From Methylomonas koyamae (GTDB taxonomy: Bacteria > Pseudomonadota > Gammaproteobacteria > Methylococcales > Methylomonadaceae): a stretch of 64,000 bases of DNA. A program made the translations under genes and the position numbers. The notes under the pieces are model-generated. The model saw nothing but the letters and a program-made list of their open reading frames with translations, was not told the DNA's origin and made no database searches. The stretch covers positions 84,870 through 148,869 of the forward strand of contig NZ_PPPU01000005.1 in the NCBI RefSeq assembly GCF_006483455.1, given 5' to 3'. Of this stretch, positions 16,827 to 30,959 are shown piece by piece. The first letter of the stretch is position 1, and each line of letters opens with the position of its first letter.

Positions 16827-17401
16827 TGGGCAGTAACTACATGACAGATCCCTTGGTGTTTTTGATCGACACCCTGTTCTCGCTCTACATCCTGGCGGTC
16901 GCTTTGCGGTTTTTGCTGCAATGGACCCAAGCCGATTTTTACAATCCGATTTCGCAGTTTCTGGTCAAAATCACCCATCCGCCGTTAAGGATCATGCGGC
17001 GCTTTATCCCGGCGATCGGCCGTATCGACAGTTCCTCGCTGGTTCTGGCTCTGGTACTGCAAATGATCGCCAATTTTTCGATTCTGGCACTGAAGAGTTT
17101 ATCGATCAGCGTAGTCGCTTTGCTGTTGCTGTCGTTTACCGACCTAGTAAAAATGCTGTTGGACATTTTTGTCTACGCCATTTTTGCCGCAGCGATCCTG
17201 AGCTGGTTCGCAGCGGGCAGTTACAGCAGCGCCTCATCGATCTTGTACAGTTTGACCGAACCGCTGCTGAACGTTTGCCGCAGAGTATTGCCCGATTTAG
17301 GCGGCATTGACTTGTCGCCTTTGGCAGCACTGGTGTTGTTGCAACTGGCAAAAATGATGATATTACCGCCATTACATCAGCTGGCCACGATCTTGGGCTA
17401 G
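16826..17401 (+). CDS. YggT family integral membrane protein
   Basis: Two YggT repeats are visible. Each is a hydrophobic helix pair around a conserved short motif: FLQWTQADFYNPISQFLVKI with PPLRIMRRFIP in the first half, and LSWFAAGSYSSASSILYSLT with EPLLNVCRRVLPDLGGIDLS in the second. The protein is 191 residues with four or so membrane segments. The biochemical role is not established; in other bacteria members affect cell shape or osmotic tolerance. It overlaps proC by one base. The methionine at 16841 is an alternative start. Confidence 0.9.
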   Translation: MGSNYMTDPLVFLIDTLFSLYILAVALRFLLQWTQADFYNPISQFLVKITHPPLRIMRRFIPAIGRIDSSSLVLALVLQMIANFSILALKSLSISVVALLLLSFTDLVKMLLDIFVYAIFAAAILSWFAAGSYSSASSILYSLTEPLLNVCRRVLPDLGGIDLSPLAALVLLQLAKMMILPPLHQLATILG

Positions 17402-17419
17402 GTCGGATCGCCGAAAAAT

Positions 17420-19315
<1,896 letters not shown>

Positions 19316-21820
19316 TTAAAATGGCAAATGAAGGTCGGGATTCACTTTCAGCAGCAGTTGCCTGAACTGCGCCTGAATTTGCTGCATCGCTTCCTGGGTG
19401 TCGGCTTCGAACCGGACGGTCAACACCGGCGTGGTATTCGAGGCGCGGACCAAGCCCCAGCCATCGGCAAACTCGACGCGCATACCGTCGATATTGACGA
19501 TTTTCCCGCCCTTGAACTCGGCTTGAGCGAACAAGCGTTCCATCAAACCGGCTCCTTCGCCTTCCGCCACCGGCACGTGCAGTTCCGGGGTGTTGATACT
19601 GTCGGGCAGCTCGGCAAACAACTCGCCGCTACTTCGCATATCGTTGGAAAGGATCTCGACCAGCCGGGCGCAGGCATACAGCGCATCGTCGAAACCGAAC
19701 CACCGATCGTTGAAAAATATATGGCCGCTCATTTCTCCGGCCAGGGCCGCCGCAGTTTCTTTCAGCTTGGCTTTCATCAGCGAATGGCCGCTTTTCCACA
19801 TCAAGGGCCGACCTCCGCGTTTAACAATCTGATCGTGCAAATGCCGGGAGCATTTCACGTCGTAAATGATCTCCGATCCAGGCTTATGCGTCAGCACATC
19901 GCGGGCAAACAACATCATTTGCCGGTCCGGCCAGATAATTTTACCGGTCGAATCCACCACGCCCAAACGGTCGCCGTCGCCGTCGAAAGCCAGGCCGATA
20001 TCGGCCGCGTAATGTTTGACGGCAGACATCAAGTCGCTCAGGTTTTCCGGCTTGCTGGGGTCCGGATGGTGATTGGGAAAATTGCCGTCGATCTCGCAAA
20101 ACAGCTCGACCACTTCGCAACCCAGGGTTTTCAGCAACATCGGCGCCAACCGTCCGGCCGCACCGTTCCCGCAATCGACGACGACCTTCATCGGTCGCAC
20201 CAGATGCAGATCTTCCGTAATCATGCCGATATATTCGTTGCCGAACAGGCTGTTGCGTTGAATCGAGCCGGGCTCGGTCTGGCTGTAGTCGCCTGCTTCC
20301 AGACGCTGTTTCAATTGTTGCAACTTTTCGCCGGATAAGGTCTCGCCGTTCAAAACCAGTTTGAGGCCGTTGTATTCTTTCGGATTATGGCTGCCGGTCA
20401 CCATCACGCCGCTAGCGCCTTCGCTGTGGTGAGCGACAAAGTACAACAGCGGCGTCGGCACCAAACCGATGTCGAGCACATCGCAGCCGCCGGCTGTCAA
20501 ACCTTGAGCCATGGCATCCGCTAACTCGGGACTGGTCAAACGGCCGTCTCGGCCCAACACGATGGTCCTGACCTGCTGTTGCCGAGCCTCGTTCGCCAGC
20601 ACCAAGCCGATCGCCCGCACCGTTTCTGCCGTCAGGTCGCGACCGACTACGCCGCGAATGTCGTAAGCTTTAAAAATATCGCCGCTCTTGACCGCGGGCT
20701 TGGCAGGCTTTACCTCGGCCGCAGGCGTCAGCTCGGGCAGACTAACCGGCGCCGAGGACAACGCTATCGGCACGCTGGCGTACTGGTCCGCAGCCGCGGC
20801 AGACTTTGAGGGCTCGACAAAATCCATATCGAACGATTCCTCGAAAAAATCGAAGTCCTCGTCGACTTCGACCGGCTTCTCGGGTTGCTTTTCATGTTCC
20901 AGAATGCGTTTGAATTGGGCCAAGGTGGACACGATCGGACGCATCTCGTCCAGTTGCACCGGGTAATGCCCCGCACTTTTGCCGGTCATCATATCCTTGG
21001 CAGCCTTCAATATACTGCTCTGGTCGTGCCGCAAATAGTCGGCCAACTTTCGGTAACCGATAAAAAACGCCAGACTCACCAACAACGCCGGGATCAGGAT
21101 AATGCACAGAAACAGCACCACATCGGCAGGCTCGGTAGCTTCACCTGTCCACAAATCCAGTTGCCAGCGACTGTTAAGCAACGGCAGGGTCTGGGGATCG
21201 TCAAGTTTTGCAGCGGAATTGCCGGCAGTGGCCAATACGGCACTGTCTTGGCGAACTTCGACAAAACCGCCGCTGAAACTGGTTTTGCCGATTAACAATT
21301 GCAATGCATCAGGTTTCAAACTGACCAGTATCACGCCGATCGGCTGCTGATCTTTAATGACCAAGCTGGTTATCGCCAGGTGCCGGTGTTCGCCCTCGCC
21401 TTGCACCGACGGCTTTTGTTTGGCGGCGAGCGTCGCCCTGACCATTTCCAAGTCGGCAAACCCCATGTTCGGTGCTTGAGTCAAATCCGGTTCGCTGACA
21501 TTCGCCGGCAGCAAACGCACTTTCAATGCGTTCGGGATCACGCTCTGCAATCTGGCTGCCACGCTAATGCGGTTTGCAGCATCCTGCGTCTCGGGGCTGA
21601 ACACGGCAATTACGTCCGGCGCTAGTGCCAGGCCATCGACAACGTGTTGCAAGGTGTCGATTTGGGTCGACAAACTGACGGCCATGCCGTTCGCTACGGC
21701 TGTAACGCTGGCTTGTTGCGTCTCTGCAACTTTGGCCGCCGAGAACCAATATGCGCCGCCGCCGGCCAATAAGACCATAAAGACGGCAATGCCGGCGACG
21801 ATGCTGAATATGCGCCCCAT
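19316..21820 (-). CDS. algC: phosphomannomutase/phosphoglucomutase with long membrane-anchored N-terminal region
   Basis: The C-terminal half (about residues 380-834) is a complete alpha-D-phosphohexomutase: start FKAYDIRGVVGRDL, phosphoserine loop VMVTGSHNPKEYNG, metal loop AFDGDGDRLGVVD, sugar-specificity loop GEMSGHIFF and phosphate loop RASNTTPVLTVRFE. It interconverts mannose- and glucose-1- and 6-phosphates for polysaccharide and LPS synthesis. The N-terminal 380 residues contain a membrane helix (about 5-27), a likely periplasmic domain and a second helix (about 230-252), then an acidic linker. Long AlgC forms of this kind are known in Pseudomonas. GAGG precedes the ATG by six bases. 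Confidence 0.93.
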   Translation of the reverse strand: MGRIFSIVAGIAVFMVLLAGGGAYWFSAAKVAETQQASVTAVANGMAVSLSTQIDTLQHVVDGLALAPDVIAVFSPETQDAANRISVAARLQSVIPNALKVRLLPANVSEPDLTQAPNMGFADLEMVRATLAAKQKPSVQGEGEHRHLAITSLVIKDQQPIGVILVSLKPDALQLLIGKTSFSGGFVEVRQDSAVLATAGNSAAKLDDPQTLPLLNSRWQLDLWTGEATEPADVVLFLCIILIPALLVSLAFFIGYRKLADYLRHDQSSILKAAKDMMTGKSAGHYPVQLDEMRPIVSTLAQFKRILEHEKQPEKPVEVDEDFDFFEESFDMDFVEPSKSAAAADQYASVPIALSSAPVSLPELTPAAEVKPAKPAVKSGDIFKAYDIRGVVGRDLTAETVRAIGLVLANEARQQQVRTIVLGRDGRLTSPELADAMAQGLTAGGCDVLDIGLVPTPLLYFVAHHSEGASGVMVTGSHNPKEYNGLKLVLNGETLSGEKLQQLKQRLEAGDYSQTEPGSIQRNSLFGNEYIGMITEDLHLVRPMKVVVDCGNGAAGRLAPMLLKTLGCEVVELFCEIDGNFPNHHPDPSKPENLSDLMSAVKHYAADIGLAFDGDGDRLGVVDSTGKIIWPDRQMMLFARDVLTHKPGSEIIYDVKCSRHLHDQIVKRGGRPLMWKSGHSLMKAKLKETAAALAGEMSGHIFFNDRWFGFDDALYACARLVEILSNDMRSSGELFAELPDSINTPELHVPVAEGEGAGLMERLFAQAEFKGGKIVNIDGMRVEFADGWGLVRASNTTPVLTVRFEADTQEAMQQIQAQFRQLLLKVNPDLHLPF

Positions 21821-21832
21821 GGTTGCCCTCGA

Positions 21833-22288
21833 TCAATGCCGACCGCTATGTCCGAAACCGCCGCTACCGCGATGGCTGGCATCGAATTCGGCAACGCATT
21901 CGAATTCCACTTGCGCAACCGGTACGAACACCATTTGGGCGATGCGTTCTCCCACTTCGACGGTGAACGGCTCAGCGCCGCGATTCCAACAGGACACGAA
22001 CACCTGGCCCTGGTAATCCGAATCGATCAAACCGACCAGGTTACCCAACACGATGCCATGTTTGTGGCCCAAGCCGGATCGAGGCAGCAGCATTGCCGCC
22101 AAATGCGGATCGTCGATATGGATCGCCAGACCGGTCGGAATCAATGCAGTCTGGCCGGGCTGCAACGTCAACGCCTGTTCCAGACAGGCGCGCAAATCCA
22201 GCCCGGCCGAACCCGGCGTGGCGTAAGCCGGCAACGGGATCTGCTCGCCCAAGCGTGAATCAAGGATTTTTAATTGGATTTTTCTCAT
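21833..22288 (-). CDS. dut: deoxyuridine 5'-triphosphate nucleotidohydrolase
   Basis: dUTPase cleaves dUTP to dUMP and pyrophosphate, keeping uracil out of DNA and feeding thymidylate synthesis. The family motifs are present in order: [53 protein letters not shown] and the C-terminal arm [10 protein letters not shown]. The ATG at 22288 ([10 protein letters not shown]) aligns with the Escherichia coli start and gives 151 residues. The start lies inside the end of coaBC, so the genes overlap by 29 bases and are likely coupled. Confidence 0.97.
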   Translation of the reverse strand: MRKIQLKILDSRLGEQIPLPAYATPGSAGLDLRACLEQALTLQPGQTALIPTGLAIHIDDPHLAAMLLPRSGLGHKHGIVLGNLVGLIDSDYQGQVFVSCWNRGAEPFTVEVGERIAQMVFVPVAQVEFECVAEFDASHRGSGGFGHSGRH

Positions 22289-23480
22289 GCATTTTCTCGG
22301 CAATCAATTGCAACAACTGCACCGCCAGACTGGTTTTGTCGGCCATCTCCAGCGTTTTTCGGCCATCCCGCCAGAACACCTGCAAGGCGTTGCGCTCGGA
22401 ATCGAAGCCGCCTTCGGCCCGCCCTACCCAGTTAGCGGCAATCATGTCCAGATTTTTACTGTGCAGCTTGCCCAGCGCGTAGTTCTCAAGGTCGTCGGTT
22501 TCGGCGGCAAAACCGACGACCCAAGGTCTGGGCAGTAGTCGTGCAACCGCGGCGACGATATCCGGATTCTTTTCCAACTCAATCACGCTGCCTTCGGCTT
22601 CACCTTTCTTCAGTTTGCGCCCGGCGACCTGTTTGGCTCGATAATCAGCCACTGCCGCCGCACCGATATAAAGGTCTACATCAGCGCAAGCGTTCAGCAC
22701 GGCTTGGTACATCTGCAATGCAGTCTCGACCTGAATGAATTTGGCGCCGGCCGGCGCTGGCAGATGTACCGGACCGCTAACCAAAGTCACATCGGCGCCG
22801 GCGGCGACAGCGGCTTTGGTCAACGCATAACCCATCTTGCCGGAACTACGGTTACTGATAAACCGCACCGGGTCCAACGGCTCGCGGGTCGGACCGGCGC
22901 TGACCACCAGTTTCAGGCCGGCAAGTAAACCGCTAGTGGACTGAATCAATACGCTTTGGACGATTTCGGCCGGCTCGACCATGCGCCCGTATCCCTGCTC
23001 GCCGCAGGCTTGCTCGCCCGCGGCCGGGCCAATCATCGTCACTCCGTGCTGTTGCAAACGAGCGATATTTTCTTGGGTAACCGGCTTGCCCCACATCGCC
23101 TGATTCATGGCCGGCGCCACGTAAACCGGACATTCGGCGGCCAGATACAAAGTCGACAACAAATCGTCGGCCAATCCGTGCGCCATTTTGGCCAATGTAT
23201 CCGCAGTTGCCGGTGCAATCAGGAGCAGATCGGCCCAGCGCGCCAGATGGATATGGCTCATCGCCTGTTCCTGCTCCGGATCGAGCAATTCGCTGTGCAC
23301 GCTATGTCCGCTCAGGGCCTGAAAAGTCAGCGGAGCCACGAACCGGGCGGCGGCGGCGGTCATCACCACCCTGACCTCACAGCCTTGCTTGCGCAGCAGG
23401 CGCAGCAATTCCGCCGCTTTATAGGCCGCGATACCGCCGCAAACTCCCAGTAAAATTCGCTTGTTAATAACACGCCCCAA
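22260..23480 (-). CDS. coaBC: bifunctional phosphopantothenoylcysteine decarboxylase/synthetase
   Basis: CoaBC makes 4'-phosphopantetheine for coenzyme A in two steps. The N-terminal flavoprotein domain shows [30 protein letters not shown] and the active-site region [13 protein letters not shown]. The C-terminal synthetase domain begins near [20 protein letters not shown] and contains [11 protein letters not shown]. The length of 406 residues is normal. No ATG fits the N-terminus, so a TTG start at 23480 is the best choice. The gene heads the coaBC-dut-algC-argB run and is divergent from radC. Confidence 0.96.
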   Translation of the reverse strand: MGRVINKRILLGVCGGIAAYKAAELLRLLRKQGCEVRVVMTAAAARFVAPLTFQALSGHSVHSELLDPEQEQAMSHIHLARWADLLLIAPATADTLAKMAHGLADDLLSTLYLAAECPVYVAPAMNQAMWGKPVTQENIARLQQHGVTMIGPAAGEQACGEQGYGRMVEPAEIVQSVLIQSTSGLLAGLKLVVSAGPTREPLDPVRFISNRSSGKMGYALTKAAVAAGADVTLVSGPVHLPAPAGAKFIQVETALQMYQAVLNACADVDLYIGAAAVADYRAKQVAGRKLKKGEAEGSVIELEKNPDIVAAVARLLPRPWVVGFAAETDDLENYALGKLHSKNLDMIAANWVGRAEGGFDSERNALQVFWRDGRKTLEMADKTSLAVQLLQLIAEKMHEKNPIKNP

Positions 23481-23561
23481 AATGGCTAATTAAGGAATTA
23501 TGGCAAAGTCGGTCCGATTCTTCTACGCTTAAAACCGTTTCTTAACGGCCGGAGCGAGTTG

Positions 23562-24236
23562 ATGAGCATTAAAAATTGGCCAGCCGACGAACGCCCGCGG
23601 GAAAAACTGTTGCAGCGCGGCGCCGGCGCCTTGACAGATGCCGAATTGCTGGCGATTTTCTTGCGTACCGGCACGGCCGGTAAATCGGCGGTGGATATGG
23701 CACGGGAACTACTCAGCGAATACGGTTCGTTGCGCGCGCTGCTAGGCGCCGACCAGCAGCGATTTTGCCAGAGCCACGGCCTGGGCGACGCCAAGTATGC
23801 GCAACTGCAAGCGGTGCTGGAAATGGCCCGCCGCCATTTTGCCGAAATTCTGCAACGCGGCAACGCGCTGACCAGCCCGGATATCACCCGCGCTTACCTG
23901 AGCGCGCAACTACGCGGCCACAGTTACGAAATTTTCGCTTGCCTATTTCTCGACAACCAGCATCGGGTGATCCAATGGGAGGAATTGTTCCGCGGCACGA
24001 TAGACGGCGCCAGCGTCTATCCGCGCGAAGTCGCCAAGCGGGCGTTGTTTCACCATGCTGCGGCGGTGATATTCGCTCATAACCATCCTTCGGGGATCAA
24101 CGAACCCAGCCAGGCCGACCGGCAGATTACCGAGAAACTGAAACAAGCCCTGGGTTTGTTCGATATCCGGGTGTTGGACCATTTCATCGTCGGCGACGGT
24201 CCGCCGTTCTCGTTCGCCGAACACGGCCTGCTGTAA
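23562..24236 (+). CDS. radC: RadC family JAMM/MPN-domain protein
   Basis: The N-terminal helix-hairpin-helix-like region ([20 protein letters not shown]) is followed by the JAMM domain with metal ligands in [16 protein letters not shown] near residues 170-185. At 224 residues it is a standard RadC. The true biochemical function of this family is unsettled; the original repair assignment was withdrawn. GGAGCGAG gives a good ribosome binding site for the ATG at 23562. It is divergent from coaBC, as in many Gammaproteobacteria. Confidence 0.93.
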   Translation: MSIKNWPADERPREKLLQRGAGALTDAELLAIFLRTGTAGKSAVDMARELLSEYGSLRALLGADQQRFCQSHGLGDAKYAQLQAVLEMARRHFAEILQRGNALTSPDITRAYLSAQLRGHSYEIFACLFLDNQHRVIQWEELFRGTIDGASVYPREVAKRALFHHAAAVIFAHNHPSGINEPSQADRQITEKLKQALGLFDIRVLDHFIVGDGPPFSFAEHGLL

Positions 24237-24242
24237 CCGGCT

Positions 24243-24974
24243 TTATTGGCTATCCTGACCTAGCGGTCGATACTGGCTTAACACCCGTTCCGCCAACCGC
24301 GAAAACGGCATGCTTTGAATCCAAACCGATCCCGTGCCTTTCAAGGTTGCCAGAAACAAACCCTCACCACCGAACAGCATGCTTTTCAGGCCGCCGCTCA
24401 AGGCGATGTTGTAATCGATGTTGCCGCTGAAAGCGACCAGACAACCGGTATCCAACCGCAGGGTTTCGTTACGCAATTCTTTACGCACCACCGTACCGCC
24501 GGCGTGGATGAAGGCCATCCCGTCGCCGCGCAGGCGCTGCAAAATAAAACCTTCGCCGCCAAAAAAACCGCTGCCCAATCGTTTGTTGAAGGCGATGTCG
24601 ACCTGGGTACCGAACGCCGCCGCCAAAAATGCCGATTTCTGGCAGATCACTTCCTGCCCCAACTCAGCCATATTTAACGCAATGATGGTGCCCGGAAACG
24701 GTGCGGCAAAAGCCACTTGCCGTTTTTGGCCGCCGCGGTTGCTGAAATGAGTCAGAAAAACCGATTCGCCAGTCAACAAGCGCTTGCCGATACCGAACAG
24801 CTTATCCATGACGCCGCCGGAACCGTCGCCCATTTTGGTTTCGAATTCGATATCCTGTTCCAGATAGGTCATCGCGCCGGCTTCGGCAACAACGGTTTCG
24901 TTCGGATCCAATTCGATTTCGACCATCTGAATATCGTGGCCGACAATCCGGTAATCAACTTCGTGGCAATTCAT
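24243..24974 (-). CDS. AIM24/TIGR00266 family protein
   Basis: The protein has the glycine-rich beta-strand repeats of the AIM24 family: [35 protein letters not shown] and [20 protein letters not shown]. These form a compact double beta-prism-like fold. There is no signal peptide. The bacterial function is unknown; the mitochondrial namesake helps organise the inner membrane. The start at 24974 has GGAGAG just upstream. It lies 17 bases before the end of the diguanylate cyclase gene and may be read from the same transcript. Confidence 0.88.
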   Translation of the reverse strand: MNCHEVDYRIVGHDIQMVEIELDPNETVVAEAGAMTYLEQDIEFETKMGDGSGGVMDKLFGIGKRLLTGESVFLTHFSNRGGQKRQVAFAAPFPGTIIALNMAELGQEVICQKSAFLAAAFGTQVDIAFNKRLGSGFFGGEGFILQRLRGDGMAFIHAGGTVVRKELRNETLRLDTGCLVAFSGNIDYNIALSGGLKSMLFGGEGLFLATLKGTGSVWIQSMPFSRLAERVLSQYRPLGQDSQ

Positions 24975-24991
24975 AAACTCTCCGCAAAAAA

Positions 24992-27364
24992 TCAACTCTG
25001 ATTGGAAAACGCCTGATCGGGCTGCACCGACTCCCCATTGCAGCCGGCCTGATAAAACTCGAAACGATTGCGGCCCTGTTGCTTGGCGATATACATGGCT
25101 TCATCGGCATGCCGCAACAAATAATCCGGATTGCTGGGATCGTAAGGATAAATGGTCACGCCGCTACTAACCCCTACTTGTACCTGCTGCCCGGCAATCG
25201 GGTAGCTGCGGGCAACGTTCTGGTGAATCCGCTCCAGCGCCTGTATGCACTGCTGCTTCGATTCGACGCCGCACATCAACACTGCAAACTCGTCGCCACC
25301 CAAACGGCACACGGTATCCTCTTCGCGCAAGCCGGCCCGCAACCGCGCCGCGACTTCCACCAACAACTGATCGCCGGCCTCGTGGCCCAGATTATCGTTA
25401 ATTTGCTTGAAGCCGTCCAAATCCATGTACACCACGCCCAGCAAGGAATTGTCTCGCTTGCAGCGTGCCATGGCCTGCTGAAAACGGTCGGTAAACAAGG
25501 TTCGGTTAGGCAAGTGTGTCAACGGGTCGTGATGTGCCATCTCCTCCAATGCCTGTTGATGCAACTTCGACTGGGTAATATCGGAGAACAAACCGACGTA
25601 ATTGACCGCCTCACCTTTCTGGTTGCGCATCGCCGAGATCGTCAACAGTTCCACATACAATTCCCCGTTTTTCTTGCGGTTCCATATCTCGCCCTGCCAA
25701 CAGCCCTCGGTTTGCAGGGTTTGCCACAGGTTTTTATAAAATTCGGCATCGTGTTTGCCGGATTTGAGGAAGTTGTGGTTGCGGCCGATCACTTCGTCGC
25801 GCGGATACCCGGTTATCGCACAAAAGGTCGGGTTGGCGTCGATGATAATCCCGTCGGCATCGGTGATGGTGATCCCTTCGTGCGCATCGGCAAACACGCG
25901 TGCCGCCAACTGTAATTTGCCCTCGGCGCGCTTACGCTCGGTAATATTGGTCAAAATACAGTGAATGATCGCCGGCCCTGATTTACGGCTTTGCAGGCGG
26001 CCGTCCAATATCACCGTGATGGCACCGCCGGATTTTCTGCGCAGCATCAGTTCACACTCCAACACGCCGTAATGGTTCAACATTTGCAGTTTCAGGCCGA
26101 AATCGGCCCCGGCATCGGCGTCGTCAACTAAAAAATCCGGCAATTTTTTCCCTATCAACTCGTCGCCCGGGTAATCCAACAATGCGCACAATTGCGGATT
26201 CGCATCCAGCAGGCAACCGTGCCGGTCCAATGCCATATAGGCCACCGGCGAGTTCTCGAACAGACTGCGGAAGCGACGTTCGCTTTGTTTCAAGGATTCG
26301 GTGAGATGTAACGCGATCAGACTGCTGCGGCGGGCCTTGATATAGGCCGCGCAGAAAAATACCGGCAGAAAACTGATAAACGCGGCGGCCAGAAATTCGC
26401 CCCAAGGCGGTTCCAATTTACTCGCTTTACTGAAGCCGGCCAATTCGGTGAAGCGCAAAGTCCAATGCCTCCCCGCCAGCTCCAGCCGCCGCTCCAGACG
26501 CAAATGGCCAAATCCGAGACTTTGCTGCTGAAAATCGAGGGTATCGCTACTGTCGTACAACAAACTTTCCGCGTCGGCACGGTCGGAATCGAAAATTTCC
26601 AGCCGCAACGCCGACAATTGCTTTCCGAGTATCGCCCGAAGCAAATCATTCATCCGGTAAGGTATATAGACCCAACCCTGGATGGCAATTCGGCGTTGTT
26701 CCGGCGTTTGCGGAATGCTCCCATGACGGTAAACCGGAAAAAACGCCAACATTCCGGCCTGAGGATTGGCTTTGGAATCCTGCACCAAGGTGACCTTACC
26801 GGAGTAAGCCAAGTCTCCGCTATCCCGCGCCCGTTCCATCGCCTCGCGCCGTACCGGCTCGGAAAACATGTCGAAGCCGAAGGCCCGCAAATTGCGCCCG
26901 TAGAACGGCTCCAGGTAAACGATACTGCTGTAATGAGGCCGCGGAGTCGCCGGAGCAACGACGTAATCCGGAAATCCCTGGCTGCGAATCTGCAAAATAT
27001 GACTTTGCAACTCATTCGCCGGAATCCACTGTGCGTAACCGACGCCTTGCACGCCGGGATGGTTTTGGTCCAAGCCCAACATTTCGACGAAAGCCCGCCA
27101 GTCGGCGCGGCTCACTTCCTTGCTGGCGGCAAAGACGCCGGCCGCACTCCGCAGTGTTAGCGCATGCAATGCCATGCGTTCGCTGATATTCGAGGTGATG
27201 CGCTCGACTTCGAATTCGAAATATTCGCGAAGTCGTTGTTGATAATGCCGTTCGAGAGCTTGCCACGCAAAAAATAAAAACGCTGCCGAAACCGATAGCA
27301 CCAACAGCACCGGCATATAGTGCCGGTAACGCAACGTCGAAAGCTTCCCGACTGAGCTTACCAT
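24992..27364 (-). CDS. membrane diguanylate cyclase, CHASE-PAS-PAS-GGDEF
   Basis: The 790-residue protein has a membrane helix at about 17-37, a periplasmic CHASE domain (about 60-280, with [15 protein letters not shown]) and a second helix near 330. Two cytoplasmic PAS domains follow (about 365-480 and 485-600, with [20 protein letters not shown]), then a GGDEF domain (about 620-775). The active motif [11 protein letters not shown] is intact, and an inhibitory-site motif REED lies five residues before it, so an active, product-regulated c-di-GMP synthase is expected. There is no EAL domain. The CHASE domain implies an extracellular small-molecule signal. Confidence 0.92.
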   Translation of the reverse strand: MVSSVGKLSTLRYRHYMPVLLVLSVSAAFLFFAWQALERHYQQRLREYFEFEVERITSNISERMALHALTLRSAAGVFAASKEVSRADWRAFVEMLGLDQNHPGVQGVGYAQWIPANELQSHILQIRSQGFPDYVVAPATPRPHYSSIVYLEPFYGRNLRAFGFDMFSEPVRREAMERARDSGDLAYSGKVTLVQDSKANPQAGMLAFFPVYRHGSIPQTPEQRRIAIQGWVYIPYRMNDLLRAILGKQLSALRLEIFDSDRADAESLLYDSSDTLDFQQQSLGFGHLRLERRLELAGRHWTLRFTELAGFSKASKLEPPWGEFLAAAFISFLPVFFCAAYIKARRSSLIALHLTESLKQSERRFRSLFENSPVAYMALDRHGCLLDANPQLCALLDYPGDELIGKKLPDFLVDDADAGADFGLKLQMLNHYGVLECELMLRRKSGGAITVILDGRLQSRKSGPAIIHCILTNITERKRAEGKLQLAARVFADAHEGITITDADGIIIDANPTFCAITGYPRDEVIGRNHNFLKSGKHDAEFYKNLWQTLQTEGCWQGEIWNRKKNGELYVELLTISAMRNQKGEAVNYVGLFSDITQSKLHQQALEEMAHHDPLTHLPNRTLFTDRFQQAMARCKRDNSLLGVVYMDLDGFKQINDNLGHEAGDQLLVEVAARLRAGLREEDTVCRLGGDEFAVLMCGVESKQQCIQALERIHQNVARSYPIAGQQVQVGVSSGVTIYPYDPSNPDYLLRHADEAMYIAKQQGRNRFEFYQAGCNGESVQPDQAFSNQS

Positions 27365-27588
27365 GGCATACCCCCACGCCTTATCAGCTGCTTATTGGGT
27401 GGTTTTCTAGGACTTGTCTCGAATCACCAGCGCACGCAGCGCTTCGACCATCATGGCAGACGGACGGTAACCAAATCAACGACCCGTTTTGCGATCAAAC
27501 AAACGCCGCGGTATCGGCTTGGCACCAATGAATTTTCGGCAAATTTTCAGGATTTAAGAGTATATGATTTTCGAAGCATGGCTAGGTC

Positions 27589-27614
27589 CGGCACAACGTT
27601 CTTTCGTTGTGCCG
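27589..27614. terminator. perfect 10-bp hairpin downstream of dapE
   Basis: CGGCACAACG and CGTTGTGCCG form a perfect stem with a TTCTTT loop, 21 bases past the dapE stop. No T run follows on the minus strand. The rest of the 270-base gap to 27364 shows no gene. Confidence 0.45.
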
Positions 27615-27634
27615 ACCAGTCGGCGCAGGCCCGG

Positions 27635-29100
<1,466 letters not shown>

Positions 29101-29106
29101 TGCCGG

Positions 29107-29349
29107 TTATGCCTCGCCGGCCAACAGTTCGTCCAGGCTAGGCAAGCTTTTATCGGCCTGCGCGCGGGCTTTGTAGACATCGACGAACTCCATAAACGCT
29201 TGTTCGAGATCGTCCAACACTTCCTCCTCGTCGGCCACTTCGTCTTCCGGAATCTCGTCGGATTCCAAATAGTCTTTCTGGATCGCGATTTCGCCGTTCA
29301 AAGACAGCAGCGCAAGGATCAAGGCATTATTCGAAATATTTTCTGGCAT
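29107..29349 (-). CDS. small acidic hypothetical protein, 80 aa
   Basis: I do not recognise a family. The protein is very acidic in the middle (DEIPEDEVADEEEVLDDLEQ) and predicted helical throughout, with no signal peptide or membrane segment. It begins MPENISNNALILALLSLNGE. It precedes the ArsC-like gene and dapE on the same strand by 6 bases, so it is probably the first gene of that operon. Being highly charged and short, it may be an adaptor or regulatory protein. Confidence 0.6.
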   Translation of the reverse strand: MPENISNNALILALLSLNGEIAIQKDYLESDEIPEDEVADEEEVLDDLEQAFMEFVDVYKARAQADKSLPSLDELLAGEA

Positions 29350-29433
29350 GGTGTGCTCGCAGGTTGAAATGGAAGAACAGAACTGAGCAGGAGGCCGCTA
29401 GGATTGGCGCCGAGCTAACCCGGCAATAGTCGT

Positions 29434-29447
29434 TGCATGCATGCAAG
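29434..29447. other. perfect 14-bp palindrome in the gap before the YihY gene
   Basis: TTGCATGCATGCAA lies about 85 bases upstream of the 29107-29349 gene, reading leftward. A two-fold symmetric site of this size could be an operator for the small acidic gene, arsC-like and dapE operon. No regulator is identified. Confidence 0.25.
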
Positions 29448-29518
29448 TACCGCCTCCATCGAATTTGGCCGCATTGTAACGCATTGCCGTCGAGCGATGT
29501 TAACCGCGGCGTTCGGCG

Positions 29519-30832
29519 TCAAATGTTTTTCAACAAGCGGTTGCCCGGACTATCCGCCATCGCCCGGCGGAAATGGTCGACGGCCTCGGCAAAAGCCGGT
29601 TCCGGCTGGATATCCGGCAACTGGTTTTGACCGCAGCTTTCCAGTGCATCGGCTACATAGCCGATACTGAGAATATTGATGTCGACCGCCGGCTGGTAGA
29701 CCGAAACGGTTTGTTCCGGATGGCAGAATTCGACGACGATGCGACTGACGATCAGCTTATGCAACAACGCCTGGACCAAGGCCAACGGAATCATCAAATC
29801 CCGGGCCAATTCCTCGGCCGACGGCGGCGCGTCCTGGTTGACGAAGCGTTTAACCAGGGCATGTGCGATTTGCAGCGCCAGGATTTTCTTCAACGAAAAA
29901 CTCAGATTGCGGAAACGGTCACCGTGGCGGTGAATCGGGTAGTTCTGGATATAAAACGCCATCTCGCAACCGAACAACACGATCATCCAACAGCTTTGCA
30001 GCCAGACCACAAACAGCGGCAAGGCGGCGAAACTGCCGTAGATCGCGTTATAGCTGGACACGCCGATTTGCAGGCTCAAATAGGCCCACTGCAAACCGTG
30101 GTAGAGCATGCCGGTCACGGCGCCGGCAGCCAGCCCGGCCCGGTAGTCGATGGCGTGGTTCGGCATGAATACGAATACCACCGTGAACAGCACGATCATC
30201 AGCAGCAACGGCGACAGCCCCAAGGCTTTCAATACCAGCCAGACGCCGAAAGCCGGCAGATGTATCGCCCCGGCCAACCAGCCTACCTGGGTTTGCAGGA
30301 ACACGGTCAGGCCGCTGGCAGCCATCAGCAGTACCGGCCCCAGCAACATTAGCGACAAATAATCGCTGCATTTGCGCCCCCAACTGCGGCCCTGATCGAT
30401 TTTCCAGATGTAGTTGAACGATTCTTCGATATTGGCGATCAGGCTGACCACGGTCCAAAACAAAACCGCGATACCGATGCCGGCCACCACTTCGCCCTGA
30501 GTCTTGGCCAGCAAATTTTGGGCAAAGCCGATCAAACGCAACATCAGCTCGTCCTGCTGCGGCGCCCGCTCCAGTAATTGTCGCTGCAGCAGCTTTTCGA
30601 AACCGAAGCCCTTGGCGATGCCGAACAACATCGCAATCACCGGCACGATAGACAGGATGCTATACAAGGTCAGCGCCGAGGCTCGCAATTGACATAAATC
30701 GCGGCGAAAGCCTTGCACCGCCAACAACGCGATTTTCAAACAGCGGATGCCAAGCGCCGGCCAGCAAGTCAGGCTCCGTTCATCCAGCCGCCAAATGTCT
30801 TCTTTGCAGAACAGCAACAGGTTCAATGCCAT
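29519..30832 (-). CDS. YihY/UPF0761 family inner-membrane protein with C-terminal cytoplasmic domain
   Basis: The 437-residue protein has six hydrophobic segments in the YihY pattern, including TLYSILSIVPVIAMLFGIAK (after the conserved RASALTLYS), AVLFWTVVSLIANIEESFNYIW and YGSFAALPLFVVWLQSCWMI. The last 140 residues form a hydrophilic region with a winged-helix-like stretch (AEELARDLMIPLALVQALLHKL). The family was once annotated as ribonuclease BN by mistake; its function is unknown, possibly transport. I start at the ATG at 30832 because the longer upstream frame is cysteine-rich and not protein-like. Confidence 0.88.
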   Translation of the reverse strand: MALNLLLFCKEDIWRLDERSLTCWPALGIRCLKIALLAVQGFRRDLCQLRASALTLYSILSIVPVIAMLFGIAKGFGFEKLLQRQLLERAPQQDELMLRLIGFAQNLLAKTQGEVVAGIGIAVLFWTVVSLIANIEESFNYIWKIDQGRSWGRKCSDYLSLMLLGPVLLMAASGLTVFLQTQVGWLAGAIHLPAFGVWLVLKALGLSPLLLMIVLFTVVFVFMPNHAIDYRAGLAAGAVTGMLYHGLQWAYLSLQIGVSSYNAIYGSFAALPLFVVWLQSCWMIVLFGCEMAFYIQNYPIHRHGDRFRNLSFSLKKILALQIAHALVKRFVNQDAPPSAEELARDLMIPLALVQALLHKLIVSRIVVEFCHPEQTVSVYQPAVDINILSIGYVADALESCGQNQLPDIQPEPAFAEAVDHFRRAMADSPGNRLLKNI

Positions 30833-30959
30833 ACAAGTCTCTATTGTTGGGGCCGATCGGCAAGTGCGAACGATACACCGCGCCGTTGAACGGCAGTATG
30901 CCGGATAAAACCGGCAAAATCCCGGCATTCCGAGTACATTGATGGCCGAGTTTGTCGGG

